The translations under genes and the position numbers were made by a program. A stretch of 32,337 nucleotides of DNA from Spirogloea muscicola (Eukaryota; Streptophyta; Zygnematophyceae; Spirogloeales; Spirogloeaceae), in contig WELB01000017.1 in the NCBI GenBank assembly GCA_009602725.1, positions 562,599 to 594,935 of the forward strand. Direction: 5' to 3'. Position 1 is the first letter of the stretch. Every line of letters begins with the position of its first letter. Below the pieces are notes generated by a model. That model was given only the letters and a program-made list of their open reading frames with translations. It ran no database searches and was not told the origin of the DNA. Of the stretch, positions 30,270-32,337 are shown one piece after another.

Positions 30270-30469
30270 GAGCTTATTTCTTCTGGGCTGGCCTCTCTGA
30301 AAGAGCAGCAGCTAGTCCAAGGGGGGAAGAAGGCGCGCTATGGAATGTCAGCACATAACGAATGAACAAGGTCCAAAGGGGCCGAAAAGTGCTGAAACAC
30401 ACAACTAAGGCAAGTACCACGAAGGTTAGTCACTTAGTATCCTCTACCAAGAAGCCGCAAGTACAAACT
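30270..30469 (-). mobile_element. Degenerate retrotransposon tail
   Basis: Contains GGGGGAAGAAGGCGCGCTAT and AATGAACAAGGTCCAAAGGG, decayed versions of the family 3' UTR blocks, and TTAGTATCCTCTACCAAGAA, the reverse of an ORF end. More diverged than other copies. Confidence 0.55.
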
Positions 30470-31040
30470 TTAGCTGCCAAAAGCAGTCCTAGACGAAAGC
30501 CAGAGGCAGCAGCTAGAGCACGGCCAGCACGTAGATGAAAGGTGTGGGCCAAGGACTGCTCGAGGCGAATTGAACAGGTGCTTACAATGTACCTGTGCGA
30601 GGGAGCCAGCGGCGTTGAAGTCAGCCTGCTCGTCCCGCCTGTGGGACACAGCGCGGCGCGCGAGCCGTGTGAAAAGGTCCGACCATTGAGGCCCTAAAGC
30701 CCCCTGCACATCGGTGGCCAGTGGAGCGGATTCGTCCCCTTCCGCATGGTCCACGTACTTGCCTCTTTGCCGAGAGCGGCATGTGGTGCTGCATGCCCAG
30801 CCTTTGAGCACCCTGGATTGGGGCGATTCAACCTACGTCCGCAATGATGCGCGGGACTCCGCCCGGCGTGGTAGCCACCAGGTCTACCCTCCGCATATGG
30901 AGTCCGTCAGCCCTTGATGGGCATGATGGACGTATTTTCAATGCCCACTGTGTAGCCAGCCTCCAGGAATGCCAAACATTGCATCCCTGAGGAGGTCGTG
31001 AGCAACCGTTTGCTGGCCTCACATGCAGAGCGGAGGACAT
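30470..31040 (-). mobile_element. Diverged retrotransposon RLE-like region
   Basis: Minus strand, 5'-3' across frameshifts: LEAGYTVGIENTSIMPIK, HMRRVDLVATTPGGVPRIIA, DVG-stop, then QRGKYVDHAEGDESAPLATD, VQGALGPQWSDLFTRLARRA, FNAAGSLAQV. It is collinear with 24785-25350 but much more diverged, an older copy or separate subfamily. Confidence 0.75.
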
Positions 31041-31985
31041 GCGCAGCCTGTTCCAATGAACCGCTACCGGTTCGCCACATTCAAACTACAGTACTACCAG
31101 AAGACAGGGCGAGGGAAGGCCCAGGAGGCGTTGGACGGCTGTGCGCAAATTCTCCTCTGCCTTCCGCAGGGCGTTGTTCAGTGGAAGAGCCAAGAGCGAG
31201 GCCGCCACGCCAGGTGAGGATGGCGACCGCACTGGGCTGTGAAAAGCCAGCCCGAAGAGAATGTAAGACTTGACAGAGGGCGATAGCTGTGATTGGCCAG
31301 CCCAGAGTTAAAGAACTTACGAAGTTCGAGGGGCCAGAAAAGCGTTAGAGCACAGCGACTCAAATTGCCACTGGGAGCTCAACATCCCCTAGTGAGCAGC
31401 CGAGACACCACGAAGCTCTTACAAGAGCTTCGTTTCTTTGGACCTTGTCCAATGTGTCTGGGCTGGTCATTCCTCCCGGCATTCCAGCGGCTAGTCTTTC
31501 TGACATGCGTCTCCCAACTAGTTTACTAAGGGATAATCCTACTGGGAAAGCTTTCCGAGAGCGCTTTTCGGCCCATTCAGACCTTGCCATTTCTTTTAAG
31601 GCTCGCTGTTCACAGAAACAGCTGTTCACAGCCCTCGCCCCCGCCGGAAGAGCTCACTACTTCGGGGGCCCTGCCCACTAACCCGGATGGCAGGCGCCAT
31701 CCGGGTCTGACGAGGGCGAAGCCGAAGCAGCTTACCCGATCCCCCTTTTCTCGTACTTTGTTCATTCTTTTTTAGGCTGGCTTACCATGCCAGATGAGGT
31801 CTACAGGACGGCGGTCCATCGGCTCTTGGGAAGAAAGTGCTCGCCCCTTGAGGATAGGGGCTGGAAAAGCCAGCCCAAAAAAGAATCAACAAAGGACGAG
31901 AAGGGGGCCAGGGGAAACGCTAAGAAAAACAAGCACACAAAGAAACAAAGCAGCTACGGATCACTCGATAACCCCTGCTAAGCAA
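31041..31985. mobile_element. Mosaic of short retrotransposon tails
   Basis: Hairpins GGGCTG-n8-CAGCCC at 31234-31253 and GGGCTGG-aaaag-CCAGCCC at 31858-31876, and CTGGC-n7-GCCAG at 31777-31793. Plus-strand ORF-end piece GIPAASLSDMRLPTS near 31480. Minus-strand 3' UTR and ORF end at 31850-31985 (ACTCGATAACCCCTGCTAAG). No intact coding region. Confidence 0.65.
31681..31706. repeat. Perfect 11-bp stem hairpin
   Basis: ACCCGGATGGC-aggc-GCCATCCGGGT, an uninterrupted stem with a 4-base loop, inside a retrotransposon-derived stretch. It is not followed by a T run that would suggest a Pol III end. It may be part of an element 3' UTR or a separate small element. Confidence 0.7.
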
Positions 31986-32004
31986 CCTCAGGTCAGAGAC
32001 GCTA

Positions 32005-32337
32005 GGCTCCTGTTCTTTGGGCCTCCTCCCTCCCAGCCTCGTGGGTGTCACAGTGCGAGTGCGGCGCCCGTCACGCCGACCCTGCGGAGCTGGCCGCGCA
32101 CATGCTCCGTTGCGCGAACGGGGGCGAGCGGAGCGGCTCCCATGATCTCCTGCTCTATGGAGGCTACGGCGTGAAATGGTCCTCCCTGATCCAGCATCTG
32201 GCCCGGCTGATTGATGCGCGTCGTCGAAGTCGGGGGGGCAGCTTGGGCCACTCCAGCATTCCGCAGGCCTTAGTTGCATATTATAGAATGCGGCTCTCGC
32301 TTAGTTTGCAGCGCTCGCAAGCATTGGCTCTTCATCA
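32005..32337 (+). mobile_element. Retrotransposon Cys/His finger joined to C-terminus, subfamily 1 (runs off right edge)
   Basis: Plus frame at 32054-32113 reads CECGARHADPAELAAHMLRC, a C-x-C-x(12)-H-x(3)-C finger, followed by GGERSGSHDLL. It continues in frame to GGYGVKWSSLIQHLARLID, VAYYRMRLSLSLQRSQALAL and the window end. The RLE core is missing between DLL and YGG, an in-frame internal deletion. The segment 32005-32160 matches 25664-25812 in reverse. Confidence 0.8.

Noticed and set aside
1-32337. CRISPR arrays, bacterial operons, Shine-Dalgarno sites or prophage
   Set aside because: Spliced eukaryotic genes throughout. The repeats are dispersed retrotransposon pieces or one minisatellite, not regularly spaced short repeats with unique spacers.

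Overview
This window is nuclear DNA of a eukaryote, most likely a green alga. Genes are split by short GT-AG introns, and the proteins that can be spliced together have plant/algal relatives. Short TTTAGGG-type telomeric repeats sit in one intron, and GC-rich low-complexity stretches adjoin several gene starts. A trebouxiophyte (Coccomyxa/Chlorella/Trebouxia-like) is my best guess, but this is inference and no species marker was seen.

Layout. 1-1503 (-): open, partial reverse transcriptase (RT) of a non-LTR retrotransposon. 1862-6517 (+) and 10219-7289 (-): two convergent, diverged alpha-1,6-fucosyltransferase-like (FUT8/GT23-like) genes, A and B; B carries an in-frame TGA beside the conserved VRQGDK motif. 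10.8-11.85 kb: a retrotransposon mosaic with a 160-bp inverted repeat and a 110-bp direct duplication. 11853-13822 (+): EMG1/NEP1, seven exons, complete if one N is read as T. 14.4-17.9 kb: repeat block with a 134-bp-period minisatellite and a 757-base assembly gap. 18429-19949 (+): universal stress protein, five exons, whose frame continues past the TGA for 137 more codons. 21360 to about 23300 (-): HAD-family hydrolase, five exons, N-terminus unresolved. 23.6-27.0 kb: dense retrotransposon 3'-end mosaic. 27224-29386 (+): SCI1-like nuclear protein, six exons. 29535-30224 (+): a small unrecognised gene, tentative. 30.3-32.3 kb: more retrotransposon fragments.

The repeats can be tied to one lineage. 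The left-edge RT stops just before the place where a Cys/His finger is expected. The fragments elsewhere encode that finger (32054-32113), then an RLE-like (restriction-like endonuclease) region (RRADLVAIPPGG, IIADVV, KYADH), then a C-terminus ending SLSDLRLLTRGY-stop, then a 3' UTR with a recurrent GGGCTGG/CCAGCCC hairpin. Most copies are 5'-truncated, frameshifted and inserted near one another in both orientations between genes. The host genes are ordinary housekeeping or regulatory genes (Golgi fucosylation, 18S rRNA modification, stress signalling, nuclear RNA or cell-cycle function) with no evident joint pathway. The unusual content is the retrotransposon family, the fucosyltransferase pair with unequal intron content, and the in-frame TGA codons.
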